Shown: piece after piece, positions 24,024-32,707 of the stretch
Layout: each line of letters begins with the position of its first letter
Position numbering within the stretch: position 1 is the stretch's first letter
Source of the DNA: Mucilaginibacter_A sp964236465
GTDB lineage: Bacteria; Bacteroidota; Bacteroidia; Sphingobacteriales; Sphingobacteriaceae
Assembly: GCA_964236465.1 (NCBI GenBank)
Contig: CAXSBZ010000013.1
Coordinates: 1 to 64,000 of the forward strand
Direction: 5' to 3'
DNA: 64,000 nucleotides
Position numbers and translations under genes: made by a program
The notes under the pieces: generated by a model
What the model saw: the letters and a program-made list of their open reading frames with translations, nothing else
Database searches by the model: none
What the model was told of the DNA's origin: nothing

Positions 24024-24667
24024 AATTGTTTTTTTCGGATGATCATCAGTCCGTCCCGAATCGGAAGGATTAGATTTTCTACCCGTTGGTCAGCAGTTAT
24101 TTTGTCATTAAATTCCCGGAGCAAAACCATATCTGTTTCCTGAAAACCAGGGTCTGCAATTTTTCCTTTTCGTAAAGTATTATCTACTATAATTAAGCCT
24201 CCGGGCCTGATATTGTCGATTATAAACTCGTAATATTTGTGATTATTGCGTTTATCAGCGTCAATAAAAGCAATATCGTATATTTTATGCAATAATAAAG
24301 GAAAAATATCAAATGCTTCTCCTATAAATAAATGAATTTTATCTTCGTAACCAGAAGCTAAAAAGTTACTTTTTAACATTTCTTCCAGTTCAGGGTTCAC
24401 TTCAATCGTATCAATTTTGCCGTTTTCGGCCAGTCCTTCAGCCAAACAAATGGTTGAATAACCGGTAAAAGTCCCGATCTCTAAAATCAAATTAGGTTGA
24501 ATTAATTTGCTGAAAAAACTTAGTAAACGGCCTTGATAATGGCCGGAAATCATGTGTGGCCGCAACACTTTTAAATGCGTTTCGTGCGCAATTTTCTGCA
24601 AAACTGCTGGTTCCGGTTCGCAATGGTTCTCCAAATAAGTTTGCAGTAAAGAGTCCGGCATGTCCAT
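24020..24667 (-). CDS. Class I SAM-dependent O-methyltransferase
   Basis: A 215-residue protein of the COMT-like family (COG4122). Motif I is LILEIGTFTGYSTICLA (residues about 66-82). The metal- and SAM-binding segment is IAFIDADKRNNHKYYE (about 134-149), followed by GGLIIVDNTLRKG. Such enzymes methylate catechol-type or small phenolic substrates; the substrate here is unknown. Two in-frame ATGs (24667, 24661) are possible. It is in an operon with the downstream glucosaminidase by 4-bp overlap, with ruvX upstream. Confidence 0.9.
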   Translation of the reverse strand: MDMPDSLLQTYLENHCEPEPAVLQKIAHETHLKVLRPHMISGHYQGRLLSFFSKLIQPNLILEIGTFTGYSTICLAEGLAENGKIDTIEVNPELEEMLKSNFLASGYEDKIHLFIGEAFDIFPLLLHKIYDIAFIDADKRNNHKYYEFIIDNIRPGGLIIVDNTLRKGKIADPGFQETDMVLLREFNDKITADQRVENLILPIRDGLMIIRKKQL

Positions 24668-24722
24668 CCAGCAAAGTTATAAATTTCAAGATAGTAGTCA
24701 GCCTGTCTGTTTTTTTGGGCAG

Positions 24723-24736
24723 ATACTTCTTTTACC
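24723..24736 (-). repeat. Interspersed motif copy overlapping the ruvX stop codon
   Basis: Minus-strand GGTAAAAGAAGTAT; its TAA is the ruvX stop. It is preceded by AAAAATAGCC, the extended form. Confidence 0.8.
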
Positions 24737-25148
24737 GGCTATTTTTTTCGAGGTAGGATTGTAAAATTATAATGGCAGAAATGGTATCGATGCGGGATTT
24801 ATCCTGGCGGTCTGTTTTTTTCATCCCGCTTTGTGCAATCACTGCGGATGCCATTTTTGAAGTAAAACGTTCGTCCATCATTTCCACTAGAACCAATGGA
24901 AAATGCTTCTTCAAAATCGTTACAAAACCTTTGATCATCGGTGCCGATTGCGAAGGCGTGCCGTCCATTTGCTTGGGTTCGCCTACCACAAATTTTTCTA
25001 CTGCTTCTTTTACCAGGTATTTTTTGAGGTATTCTACGATGTCTTTTGGGTGGATGGTTTCCAGTCCAGTTGCAATAATTTGCAGCGGGTCGGTTACGGC
25101 AATTCCGATGCGTTTGGTGCCGTAATCAAAAGCCATAATTCGGGGCAT
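24732..25148 (-). CDS. ruvX: Holliday junction resolvase-like RuvX (YqgF)
   Basis: A 138-residue RNase H-fold protein. The N-terminal acidic motif is MAFDYGTKRIGIAVTD, the central is FVVGEPKQMDGTPSQ, and the C-terminal DERFTS and DKSRIDTISAIIILQ complete the active site. YqgF proteins process pre-16S rRNA 5' ends and were first predicted as resolvases. Motif copies overlap both the start codon (25147-25160) and the stop codon, and one lies inside (25001-25014, VKEAVEKF). Confidence 0.94.
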   Translation of the reverse strand: MPRIMAFDYGTKRIGIAVTDPLQIIATGLETIHPKDIVEYLKKYLVKEAVEKFVVGEPKQMDGTPSQSAPMIKGFVTILKKHFPLVLVEMMDERFTSKMASAVIAQSGMKKTDRQDKSRIDTISAIIILQSYLEKNSR

Positions 25149-25160
25149 ACTGTTTTTATC
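25147..25160 (-). repeat. Interspersed motif copy (GATAAAAACAGTAT) overlapping the ruvX start
   Basis: On the minus strand the motif runs into the first two bases of the ruvX ATG, covering its translation initiation region. Confidence 0.75.
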
Positions 25161-25193
25161 GGGTAAAATATATTGTCAACAGCTAAATCGTTT

Positions 25194-25397
25194 CTATAAA
25201 GGCTCTTCGTCTGTTTTAATTTTCTCATCAATTGCTTCTGCTATTACACCATACCAATCAATTTTCTCTGCTACTAAATCCTTTATACTTTCAATTTCGT
25301 CAAATGTTAATTGACGCTCTATGTGTTCTTCCGCAACTGTTTGTATGTCTTCTACACATATTGAGTATATAATCTCATCTAAATTTATATTTTCCAT
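25194..25397 (-). CDS. Small acidic protein next to an HNH nuclease, function unknown
   Basis: A 67-residue, strongly acidic, helical protein (VEDIQTVAEEHIERQLTFDE, KIDWYGVIAEAIDEKI). I recognise only a general resemblance to small uncharacterised proteins found beside nucleases and methylases. It begins 3 bp after the HNH gene ends, so it is the second gene of a two-gene transcription unit. Acidity and coupling would suit an inhibitor or partner of the nuclease, but that is speculation. Confidence 0.65.
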   Translation of the reverse strand: MENINLDEIIYSICVEDIQTVAEEHIERQLTFDEIESIKDLVAEKIDWYGVIAEAIDEKIKTDEEPL

Positions 25398-25400
25398 ATT

Positions 25401-26333
25401 CTATTTTTTATTAAAGATATTCTCTCGATGCCATTTTATAGAATTTACATGTGGGTAAATTGTTGCACTACTTGGCAGAGACATTTTTAAATTAGGTTGA
25501 ACAAGCGATTTAATAAAATTATAGTTACCTAACTTGCCGTAGTCATCTTCTAATTTGTTTGCAGTAGGAGAAACAGTAATTGTATAATCATCAAAAAGGC
25601 TAAACCAGCCAACATCAAAAGCCCAATGATGCAAATGACAAAGCGATATTCCATTCAAAATATCATCTTTTCCTTTTGAGCTGTGTGGTACAATATGAGC
25701 AGCTTCAACTTCCCATATCATTTTATTTGGAGAATAAAGTTTTAATCCACAAACAGCACATTTAAAATCATATGCTTCTATAACTGCCTGACGAAAACCT
25801 CGTTTTCTTATTGAAATCTCCTTTGTTATTGTTGAAGTAGTTTTCTTTTCATCAATAGGAAAATAATTTATCGGTCTTGGTGCTTCCGTAAGTTTATTTA
25901 TTACTTTCTGTACTTCATAAGATTTTACTGGTAAAATATCCTTTTGTTCCTGAGGAATATGCAACAGTTTTAAAGCTTCGTCAAATCCAACTTCGGTAAG
26001 CATCCATTCTTTTTTGTTCGTTAAAGTAACTGTTTGAGAAGGACGGCAAACTATTTTTTCTTTTGCTAAATTATCAGCAGCACGAAAAAGTAAACGATGC
26101 CAAAGCGATGATTTCTTAACTCTATTTTCTTTCCTATAAATTGTTTCTAAGTAGGCATTTCGTTGTTCTTCAGTAAGAGTAAAATCATTAGCAATTTCAT
26201 TAACAATTTCTTCGCCCGCTCCAAATTCTTTGATTACTCCGTTATGCTTGAATAGTGATATTAGTAATGCTTGTTCCACTTCCTTTCGTGAAGGCATTTT
26301 CAAATCTTCAAGCATTTTTCCTTCATAACTCAT
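25401..26333 (-). CDS. Mrr_N-HNH endonuclease (restriction-like)
   Basis: About 310 residues. Residues 15-125 form a winged-helix domain like the Mrr N-terminal domain (LISLFKHNGVIKEFGAGEEI, LWHRLLFRAADNLAKEKIV, EWMLTEVGF). An HNH nuclease follows at about 188-247: CAVCG (Cys192, Cys195), AAHIVPH (His213), N227, and LCHLHHWAFD, all key residues present. Such fusions are predicted modification-dependent or Type IV-like restriction enzymes. The cassette sits between conserved ruvX and holB, has none of the interspersed motif over about 1.2 kb, and is AT-rich, suggesting acquisition. The ATG at 26333 is preferred over a TTG at 26339. Confidence 0.87.
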   Translation of the reverse strand: MSYEGKMLEDLKMPSRKEVEQALLISLFKHNGVIKEFGAGEEIVNEIANDFTLTEEQRNAYLETIYRKENRVKKSSLWHRLLFRAADNLAKEKIVCRPSQTVTLTNKKEWMLTEVGFDEALKLLHIPQEQKDILPVKSYEVQKVINKLTEAPRPINYFPIDEKKTTSTITKEISIRKRGFRQAVIEAYDFKCAVCGLKLYSPNKMIWEVEAAHIVPHSSKGKDDILNGISLCHLHHWAFDVGWFSLFDDYTITVSPTANKLEDDYGKLGNYNFIKSLVQPNLKMSLPSSATIYPHVNSIKWHRENIFNKK

Positions 26334-26428
26334 GTTCAAAATACTTTTTTATGTTTTCAAATATACTTATCAGGTATCATTAGTTTTTTGATACTAAGCT
26401 TTTCATTACTAATTCTTAATTTGCAACG

Positions 26429-27574
26429 ATGCGATTTAAGGAAATAGTAGGGCAGGAAACCATTAAACAACGGCTAATTGCTACGGTAAAAGAAAACCGG
26501 GTAAGCCACGCACAATTATTTTTAGGGCCGGAAGGCTCGGGCAGTTTGGCTTTGGCGGTTGCTTATGCACAATATATTTCCTGCGAAAACAAACAGGAAA
26601 ATGATTCCTGCGGCGAATGTAATTCCTGCCGCAAATACCAAAAACTGGTGCATCCAGATCTGCACTTTTCGTATCCGTTTTTTGCGAAGCATAAAGACGA
26701 TACCGCTTTAACTTTTATTGATTCTTGGCGAAAAGCTTTTCTTAAAAACCCGTACCTCAACCTGGACGAATGGCGCAGTTACCTGGATGCGGCCAATAAA
26801 CAGGCAAACATCAATATTGCCGAATGCCATCAGATTATTCGGAAATTAAGTTTCAAACCCTTTGAATCAGAATACAAAATTTTGATTATGTGGCTGCCAG
26901 AATATCTGGACAAGGAAGGCAATACACTTTTAAAAATTATCGAAGAGCCGGCGCAAAAAACCCTTTTTCTGCTGGTTGCCGAATCTCAGGACGATATTTT
27001 AAACACGATTCTTTCCAGAACGCAACTCGTTAAAATTCCGGCGTTAAAAGATGCAGATGTGCAGCAATATCTGGAGCAGCATCATCAAACAGAACATTTG
27101 GCGGCACAAATTGCCTACCTCAGCAATGGAAACCTAACTGCTGCACTGCACATGATCGCCCGAAATGACAGTGGTTACCACGAACTTTTTGCACGCTGGC
27201 TTCGGCTTTGTTTTGCTAATGATGGCTTGAAACTGATTGATTTTACGGAACAATTAGCAAAATTAGGCCGCGAAAACCAGAAGAACTTTTTACAATACGG
27301 CATGTGTTTTATCCGCGAATGTGGGATGCTGATTTCCGGTGCCGGAAGCTTGGTTCATCTCCCCGAAAAAGAACTGGTGGTTGCGCAAAATATGGCTGCC
27401 AAAGTTTTAACGATGGCGATGGTGGAAGTGATTGCAGATGAACTGGACAAAGCGCACTATCATGTGGAGCGAAATGCCAATCCGAGAATCTTATTTTTAG
27501 ATGTATCTTTGCAATTAGTCAAAATTTTAAAATTTAAAACGTTCCCGCAAGGGACTCAACATATATTATATTAA
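26429..27574 (+). CDS. holB: DNA polymerase III delta' subunit
   Basis: A 381-residue clamp-loader subunit. Residues 1-60 contain FKEIVGQETIKQRLI and FLGPEGSGSLALAVAYA, a degenerate P-loop (GPEGSG in place of GxxGxGK), as expected for a non-hydrolysing delta'. Zinc-knuckle cysteines are in SCGECNSCRKYQ. A sensor region, LSRTQLVKIP, follows. It precedes the PSP1 gene by 2 bp and is the first gene of a holB-PSP1-gldH operon, a conserved order in Bacteroidota. The ATG is only 5 bp after TTAATTTGCAACG, a near match to the -7 box. Confidence 0.93.
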   Translation: MRFKEIVGQETIKQRLIATVKENRVSHAQLFLGPEGSGSLALAVAYAQYISCENKQENDSCGECNSCRKYQKLVHPDLHFSYPFFAKHKDDTALTFIDSWRKAFLKNPYLNLDEWRSYLDAANKQANINIAECHQIIRKLSFKPFESEYKILIMWLPEYLDKEGNTLLKIIEEPAQKTLFLLVAESQDDILNTILSRTQLVKIPALKDADVQQYLEQHHQTEHLAAQIAYLSNGNLTAALHMIARNDSGYHELFARWLRLCFANDGLKLIDFTEQLAKLGRENQKNFLQYGMCFIRECGMLISGAGSLVHLPEKELVVAQNMAAKVLTMAMVEVIADELDKAHYHVERNANPRILFLDVSLQLVKILKFKTFPQGTQHILY

Positions 27575-27576
27575 TC

Positions 27577-28923
27577 ATGGGATGTGGAAGTTGTTCAACA
27601 GGCGGATGTGCGCCTGCTGGCTGCAAAAGTAATGGCGCTTGCCTTACCAACGGTTGCAGCAAATTAGATGTTTACGATTGGCTTTCCAACATGGATATGC
27701 CTTCCAGCTATAAACCTTTTCAAATTGTAGAAGTAAAATTTAAAGGCTCACGCAAAGATTTTTACCTCAATGCAGATAATCATTATTTAGAAAACGGCGA
27801 GTTGGTAGTTACCGAAACCACAACCGGCGGTTTTGATGTCGGCCACGTTTCCATCACCGGCGAATTGGTGCGGATGCAGCTGGTAAAAAAGCATGTAAAA
27901 GAAGCAGATGTAACCAAAAAAATCTTTCGGAAAGCTACGCCATCAGATGTAGATAAATGGAAAGCGGCAAAAGAGCAGGAGTGGGAAACGATGCACCGCG
28001 CCCGCACTTTGGCCTTAGATCTGAACCTTTCGATGAAGATCAGCGATGTAGATTATCAAGGCGATAAAACCAAGGCTACTTTTTATTATACGGCAGAAGG
28101 AAGGGTTGATTTCCGCGAACTGATCAAAAAAATGGCTGAAGCTTTCCGTATTCGGATTGAGATGCGCCAGATTGGTATGCGGCAGGAAGCCAGTCGTTTA
28201 GGCGGAATTGGTTCTTGCGGACGTGAACTTTGCTGTTCTACCTGGCTTACGGATTTTAAAACAGTTTCTACTTCGGCAGCCCGTTATCAAAATCTTTCGC
28301 TTAATACCTTAAAACTTGCCGGACAATGCGGCAAATTAAAATGCTGTTTGAATTATGAATTAGACAGTTATATGGATGCTTTAAAAGATATTCCGGATGA
28401 TGTGCATATTTTGCGTACCGAAAAAGGCGACGCACGTTTGCAAAAAACGGATATTTTTAAAAAGCTGATGTGGTTTAGTTATCCGAAGGAAGAAAACTGG
28501 GTCCCGGTGCCGATCAAACACGTACGGGAAATTCAGGTCATCAATAAAAGTGGCGAACTGGTTCCGGATTTGGGCGAAAGCAAAGCGATAGATATCAATG
28601 CCGTGAAAGCATTTGATTATGAGAATGTTGTCGGTCAGGATAGTTTAACGCGTTTGGATGATCGTTCTGCCAACCGCAACAAAAAGAACAACAACCGCAA
28701 TAAACAAAAACCAGTTACCGAAAACGGACATAAACCGATTGCACAGGTTACAAAAGTGGTTACGCAAATTGTGCAGGTAAAAACAGTACAGCCAAATAAT
28801 CAGGAAAATCCGGCAGAAGAAACTGCGCGGGAAATAAACCCAAACCGCCGCAATCATCGCCGTAACCGCCCAAACCGCAACCCGAACAATCCTAATCTAC
28901 CCAACAATTTAAAAGCAGAATGA
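27577..28923 (+). CDS. PSP1-domain protein (RicT/YaaT-like) with Cys-rich N-terminus
   Basis: A 448-residue protein. The N-terminus has seven cysteines in the first 28 residues (MGCGSCSTGGCAPAGC), followed by the PSP1 domain (about 40-290) with a second cysteine set GSCGRELCCSTWL and GQCGKLKCCLNYE. RicT of Bacillus forms an Fe-S-bearing complex acting with RNase Y; the cysteines suggest cluster binding here too, though partners are not visible. The last 90 residues are Asn/Arg-rich low complexity. It lies between holB and gldH, overlapping gldH by 4 bp. Confidence 0.92.
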   Translation: MGCGSCSTGGCAPAGCKSNGACLTNGCSKLDVYDWLSNMDMPSSYKPFQIVEVKFKGSRKDFYLNADNHYLENGELVVTETTTGGFDVGHVSITGELVRMQLVKKHVKEADVTKKIFRKATPSDVDKWKAAKEQEWETMHRARTLALDLNLSMKISDVDYQGDKTKATFYYTAEGRVDFRELIKKMAEAFRIRIEMRQIGMRQEASRLGGIGSCGRELCCSTWLTDFKTVSTSAARYQNLSLNTLKLAGQCGKLKCCLNYELDSYMDALKDIPDDVHILRTEKGDARLQKTDIFKKLMWFSYPKEENWVPVPIKHVREIQVINKSGELVPDLGESKAIDINAVKAFDYENVVGQDSLTRLDDRSANRNKKNNNRNKQKPVTENGHKPIAQVTKVVTQIVQVKTVQPNNQENPAEETAREINPNRRNHRRNRPNRNPNNPNLPNNLKAE

Positions 28924-29399
28924 TCAGGGTAAAACTGTTTTTATATACTGTTTTTATCGGTCTTTTTTTCATGCTCTCGGCTTGCAACGAGCCGGGAACT
29001 TTGCTGGATCAAAGTACAGAAATCGGTAATCATGCTTGGTTTTACAGCAACAAAATAAAAACGGAAGTCAAAATTACGGATACTTCCGTTCCGTACAATT
29101 TGTATTTTAACTTGCGTCATTCTGCGGATTACAGATACTCCAATATCTTCATTTTGGTTCACGAAACCAGTCCGGCCCATCAAACCAAAACCATTCGGTA
29201 CGAATTTAAATTAGCCAATCCCGATGGTGAATGGTTGGGTAATGGTTCCGGTAATTTGTACAATTATCGCTTGGCTTTAAAAACGAATTACCGCTTTCCT
29301 GTTCAAGGAACTTATTCGTTTATAATTGAACAGAACATGCGTGATAATCCTTTAAGAGAGGTTTCGGATGTGGGGTTAAGGGTGGAAAGGGCGAAGTAA
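28920..29399 (+). CDS. gldH: Gliding motility lipoprotein GldH
   Basis: A 159-residue lipoprotein with lipobox LSACNE (Cys22). The body matches GldH (residues 25-155: AWFYSNKIKTEVKITDTSVP, YNLYFNLRHSADYRYSN, GSGNLYNYRLAL). GldH is needed for gliding in Flavobacterium johnsoniae, but is also present in non-gliding Bacteroidota, so motility is not implied. It overlaps the PSP1 gene (ATGA), and a strong terminator closes the operon. An in-frame motif copy (28945-28958) encodes YTVFIG in the signal peptide. Confidence 0.92.
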   Translation: MIRVKLFLYTVFIGLFFMLSACNEPGTLLDQSTEIGNHAWFYSNKIKTEVKITDTSVPYNLYFNLRHSADYRYSNIFILVHETSPAHQTKTIRYEFKLANPDGEWLGNGSGNLYNYRLALKTNYRFPVQGTYSFIIEQNMRDNPLREVSDVGLRVERAK

Positions 29400-29419
29400 A
29401 TTTTAAAGTTATATTTATG

Positions 29420-29460
29420 AACGAGGGTAAAAAATAGATTTTTTTACCCTCGTTTCTTTT
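29420..29460 (+). terminator. Terminator of the holB-PSP1-gldH operon
   Basis: Arms AACGAGGGTAAAAAA and TTTTTTACCCTCGTT around TAGAT, followed by TCTTTTT. The GC core plus flanking A/T tracts make a strong intrinsic terminator. Confidence 0.85.
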
Positions 29461-29529
29461 TGGAAGGTAACAATTGCCCTCGTTATTTTCCATTTTATTT
29501 CATTTATTTAGATAAAGATTTTCTTTAAG

Positions 29530-30885
29530 ATGGATTTGAGATTAGAAGTTGAGTTTAGCAAAACTGAGTTGACAGCGCATATTGATTCTCTCAAAAATCA
29601 AATCGATCAGTTACGTCCTTTTCGGCAGGAAATTGAAGATAAAGTGATGCAGAAATTGCGCTTGGAATGGAATTACCATTCGAACGCGATAGAAGGAAAC
29701 CGTTTAAACTATGGCGAAACGGTTGCTTTTTTAATGACCGGAATTACGGCAAAAGGCAAATCTTTAAAAGATCATTTAGATATTCGCGGACATAATGAAG
29801 CAATTCTTTTTCTGCTTTCGATTGTAAAAGACGAACGTGATTTTACCGAAACTGATATTCGTGCTTTGCATGAAATGATTTTGGTAGAACCTTATGATTC
29901 TCCCGCCAAAACTGCAGATGGAACACCTACCAAAAAGCGGATTACTTTAGGTGAATATAAAACAGCTCCAAACCATGTAAAAACAGTTACCGGCGAAATC
30001 TATTATTATGCTTCGCCGGAAGAAACGCCTGCTGAAATGCAGGAATTGATGGATTGGTACAAAGAAGCAAGCGCGAATAAAGAAATCCATCCTTTAGTTT
30101 TAGCTACTCTTTTTCATTATAAATTTGTTGCGATTCATCCTTTTGATGACGGCAATGGCCGTTTGTCGCGAATTTTAATGAACCTGATTTTGATGAGAAA
30201 CGGTTTTCCACCGGTTGTGATTAAAATGGAAGACCGGCAGAATTATTATTCGCTTTTGAGTCAAGCCGATACTGGAAATTACTTTCCTTTTATTGAATTT
30301 ATTAGTGATTATTTGACCACTTCTTTAAACTTATATCTTAAAGCAATTAAAGGCGGCGATATTGATGAACCGGAAGATATTGATAAAGAAATTGCGCTGT
30401 TTAAGTTGGAAATTCAAAGTAAGATAGAAGAAAGACCTCGTAGTTCTGATCAAATTATTGAAAAAATTATTATTGATATTTTAGATCCTCTTTTTCAAAA
30501 AATCGTTCAAAAAGTATATCAATTCAAAGATTTATTCAATTCATCTTTTTTTAATTTTTTTCTTTATAAGGGCCATTCACTTACGGGATATTCCGAAGAT
30601 TTTACATGGAATACAATTTTTACTCAACTTAAAAACATAGAAGAAAATTATAGAAGTTTAGATTTTAATATATACTTATTAAATTATATTAATTACATAA
30701 ACACGTTTGATATAGAGATAACTTTAAAAGTAGCTTTTGAAGAATATGATTATATTATTTATGATAGTAATTCAAATATTATTTTAAAAAAATTTTATAA
30801 TGAATCTATAAGTAAAGAAGAAATTCTGGTAATTATTAAACTAATAATTAGTATTATCAAAAATAATATTCAGAAAAACCTCTAA
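29530..30885 (+). CDS. Fic-family AMP-transferase with autoinhibitory helix and atypical C-terminus
   Basis: A 451-residue protein. The Fic core holds the active loop HPFDDGNGRLSR (His203) and the flap ITLGEYKTAPNHV. Residues 51-57, SNAIEGN, form the inhibitory (S/T)xxxE(G/N) motif N-terminal to the core, marking a class II, self-inhibited Fic protein. These transfer AMP to target proteins. The target is unknown. From about residue 288 the protein changes to an Ile/Asn/Tyr-rich tail (to 451), much more AT-rich than its neighbours, replacing the usual winged-helix end. It has no neighbouring toxin or antitoxin gene. Confidence 0.9.
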   Translation: MDLRLEVEFSKTELTAHIDSLKNQIDQLRPFRQEIEDKVMQKLRLEWNYHSNAIEGNRLNYGETVAFLMTGITAKGKSLKDHLDIRGHNEAILFLLSIVKDERDFTETDIRALHEMILVEPYDSPAKTADGTPTKKRITLGEYKTAPNHVKTVTGEIYYYASPEETPAEMQELMDWYKEASANKEIHPLVLATLFHYKFVAIHPFDDGNGRLSRILMNLILMRNGFPPVVIKMEDRQNYYSLLSQADTGNYFPFIEFISDYLTTSLNLYLKAIKGGDIDEPEDIDKEIALFKLEIQSKIEERPRSSDQIIEKIIIDILDPLFQKIVQKVYQFKDLFNSSFFNFFLYKGHSLTGYSEDFTWNTIFTQLKNIEENYRSLDFNIYLLNYINYINTFDIEITLKVAFEEYDYIIYDSNSNIILKKFYNESISKEEILVIIKLIISIIKNNIQKNL

Positions 30886-30927
30886 TCTATCGTTTACTAA
30901 AATTACTTTTGATAAAATTTTTAGTAA

Positions 30928-32307
30928 ATGAATACTATTCTTCTCGTTGCCGTTCTCGTCATTTTACTGGTTACTGTTTTTATCCTGCTAAAAAAAGCAT
31001 TGCCTACAACGAGTTTTTCTGCGGAGGATTTTAAGCGTTTGCAGGAGGAGAATGTACAGCTAAAAATAAATTTGGGCAAAGCCGAAGAACGTGCTACAAA
31101 CCTGCATCAGGAGAAAGAAAATATCAGTTTGATGCTGCGGGAGGAACAAGACCGCTTGATTGCCGACCTGGCCGAAGAACGCGAAAGCCACAACGAAACC
31201 AAACAGCATTTAGAACGCTCGAATGCTTTTTTTACCGCACAAAAAGAGCAATTGGAAAATCAGAAAATAGAAGTGGAGCAAACACGCCAGCATTTTCAGC
31301 GGGAGTTTGAAAACGTGGCCAATAAAATCCTTGACGAAAAAACACAGAAATTTACAGAATCCAACCGCAGCAATATGGATTTGCTGCTGCATCCGCTGAA
31401 AGAAAACATCAAAGCTTTTGAGGCAAAAGTAGATAAGGTTTACAAAGATGAATCCAACGAACGCTTTACATTAAAAGGTACAATTGATGAGCTGATCAAA
31501 CAAACAAAAATTATCCAGGACGATGCCACCAACCTCACCAAAGCTTTAAAAGGCGATACCAAAATGCAGGGGAATTGGGGCGAAGTAATTTTGGACCGCG
31601 TACTGGAAGCTTCGGGTTTGGTAGAAGGCGAAAGTTATACCAAACAAGGCAAAAACATGAATTTGACGGACGATTTGGGCAACCGTTTTCAGCCGGATGT
31701 GATCGTTCATCTGCCAGAAAATAAACACTTGATTATTGATTCTAAAGTATCTTTAATTGCTTACGAAAGGTTGGTAAATGCCATAAACGAAGAAGAAAAA
31801 GAAAACCATTTACGGCAGCATGTGCTTTCGGTCAAAAACCATATTTCCGGCTTGAGTGCCAAAAGTTATCAGAACCTTGTTGGCTTAACTTCGCCTGAGT
31901 TTGTGCTGCTTTTTGTGCCGATTGAATCTTCGTTTGCCATCGCCATTCAGCATGATTTGGAACTGTTTGAATTTGCCTGGAAAAAGCGCGTGGTGTTGGT
32001 TACGCCTTCTACTTTGCTGGCCACTTTAAAAACCATTGCTTCCGTTTGGAAACAGGAACAGCAAACCCGCAACGCTTTGGATATTGCCACCAAAGCTGGC
32101 TTACTTTACGATAAGTTTGTTGGTTTTACTGAAGATATGAAGAAGATTGAACAACATATCGACGGCAGTAAAAAAGCTTACAACGATGCTTTTAACAAAT
32201 TGACCACCGGCAGCGGAAACCTGACCGGCAGGGCAGAAACACTACGAAAATTAGGTGCTAAAAATAGTAAACAGTTGGATCAAAAATTATTGATTGATGA
32301 AGAATAA
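30928..32307 (+). CDS. rmuC: DNA recombination protein RmuC
   Basis: A 459-residue protein. An N-terminal transmembrane segment (residues 4-22) is followed by a long coiled coil (about 35-165). The RmuC nuclease-like core follows with KMQGNWGEVILDRVLEASGL, FQPDVIVHLPENKHLIIDSK and EFVLLFVPIESSFA. RmuC limits inversions at short inverted repeats. That is notable here, since many short inverted repeats are present. Opposed motif variants (30971-30984, 30987-31000) encode the end of the membrane segment. Confidence 0.93.
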   Translation: MNTILLVAVLVILLVTVFILLKKALPTTSFSAEDFKRLQEENVQLKINLGKAEERATNLHQEKENISLMLREEQDRLIADLAEERESHNETKQHLERSNAFFTAQKEQLENQKIEVEQTRQHFQREFENVANKILDEKTQKFTESNRSNMDLLLHPLKENIKAFEAKVDKVYKDESNERFTLKGTIDELIKQTKIIQDDATNLTKALKGDTKMQGNWGEVILDRVLEASGLVEGESYTKQGKNMNLTDDLGNRFQPDVIVHLPENKHLIIDSKVSLIAYERLVNAINEEEKENHLRQHVLSVKNHISGLSAKSYQNLVGLTSPEFVLLFVPIESSFAIAIQHDLELFEFAWKKRVVLVTPSTLLATLKTIASVWKQEQQTRNALDIATKAGLLYDKFVGFTEDMKKIEQHIDGSKKAYNDAFNKLTTGSGNLTGRAETLRKLGAKNSKQLDQKLLIDEE

Positions 32308-32311
32308 GGGA

Positions 32312-32325
32312 ATGCTTCTTTTATC
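32312..32325 (-). repeat. Interspersed motif copy (GATAAAAGAAGCAT) in extended form
   Basis: On the minus strand it is preceded by AAAAATAGCC. The 24-bp extended element is the same as the copies at 36929 and 58962. It starts 5 bp after the rmuC stop. Confidence 0.8.
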
Positions 32326-32333
32326 GGCTATTT

Positions 32334-32654
32334 TTACTTATTCCTGATAGCAGTAATCTTCACTTGTGTAATACCATTTCCTCCTGCTAACATACCACAA
32401 TGATATTTGCTAGCTAATAAATTATAATTAATAACTACAGGCAAGTTATTTTTCTTGTATGTATCGGGTAAGTTTACAGGACTGTAAGCATTTGTGCTAT
32501 CGATTTTTATCAGCCAGCCACAACCATCTAATGATAATTCTCCTGTGTAAATTATAGTTGCACTAAGTTCTTTAACAGCATTATTATCTTTTTTACAACT
32601 GTATAGTACAACAAAAAGTAACAAAATGATGGTTAATTGCTTTTTCATTTTCAT
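32334..32654 (-). CDS. Small lipoprotein, function unknown
   Basis: A 106-residue protein with a lipoprotein signal (MKMKKQLTIILLLFVVLYSC, Cys20) and a compact domain with two further cysteines (GCGWLI and HCGML) that may form a disulfide. The tail ITQVKITAIRNK is strand-like. I recognise only a general likeness to unnamed Sphingobacteriales lipoproteins. A start two codons on (MKKQ) is equally possible. It converges with rmuC across a motif copy and lies downstream of thiL. Confidence 0.72.
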   Translation of the reverse strand: MKMKKQLTIILLLFVVLYSCKKDNNAVKELSATIIYTGELSLDGCGWLIKIDSTNAYSPVNLPDTYKKNNLPVVINYNLLASKYHCGMLAGGNGITQVKITAIRNK

Positions 32655-32707
32655 CAGGTTTGGTTTTATAAAGTACTACGCTACCAATTCACCAAACGCT
32701 ACAAAAC

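Noticed and set aside
25194..25397. The small acidic gene as an antitoxin
   Set aside because: No toxin-like partner other than the HNH nuclease, and no family match; recorded as unknown.
29530..30885. Fic gene as part of a toxin-antitoxin pair
   Set aside because: The inhibitory motif is inside the protein, and no small partner gene adjoins it.
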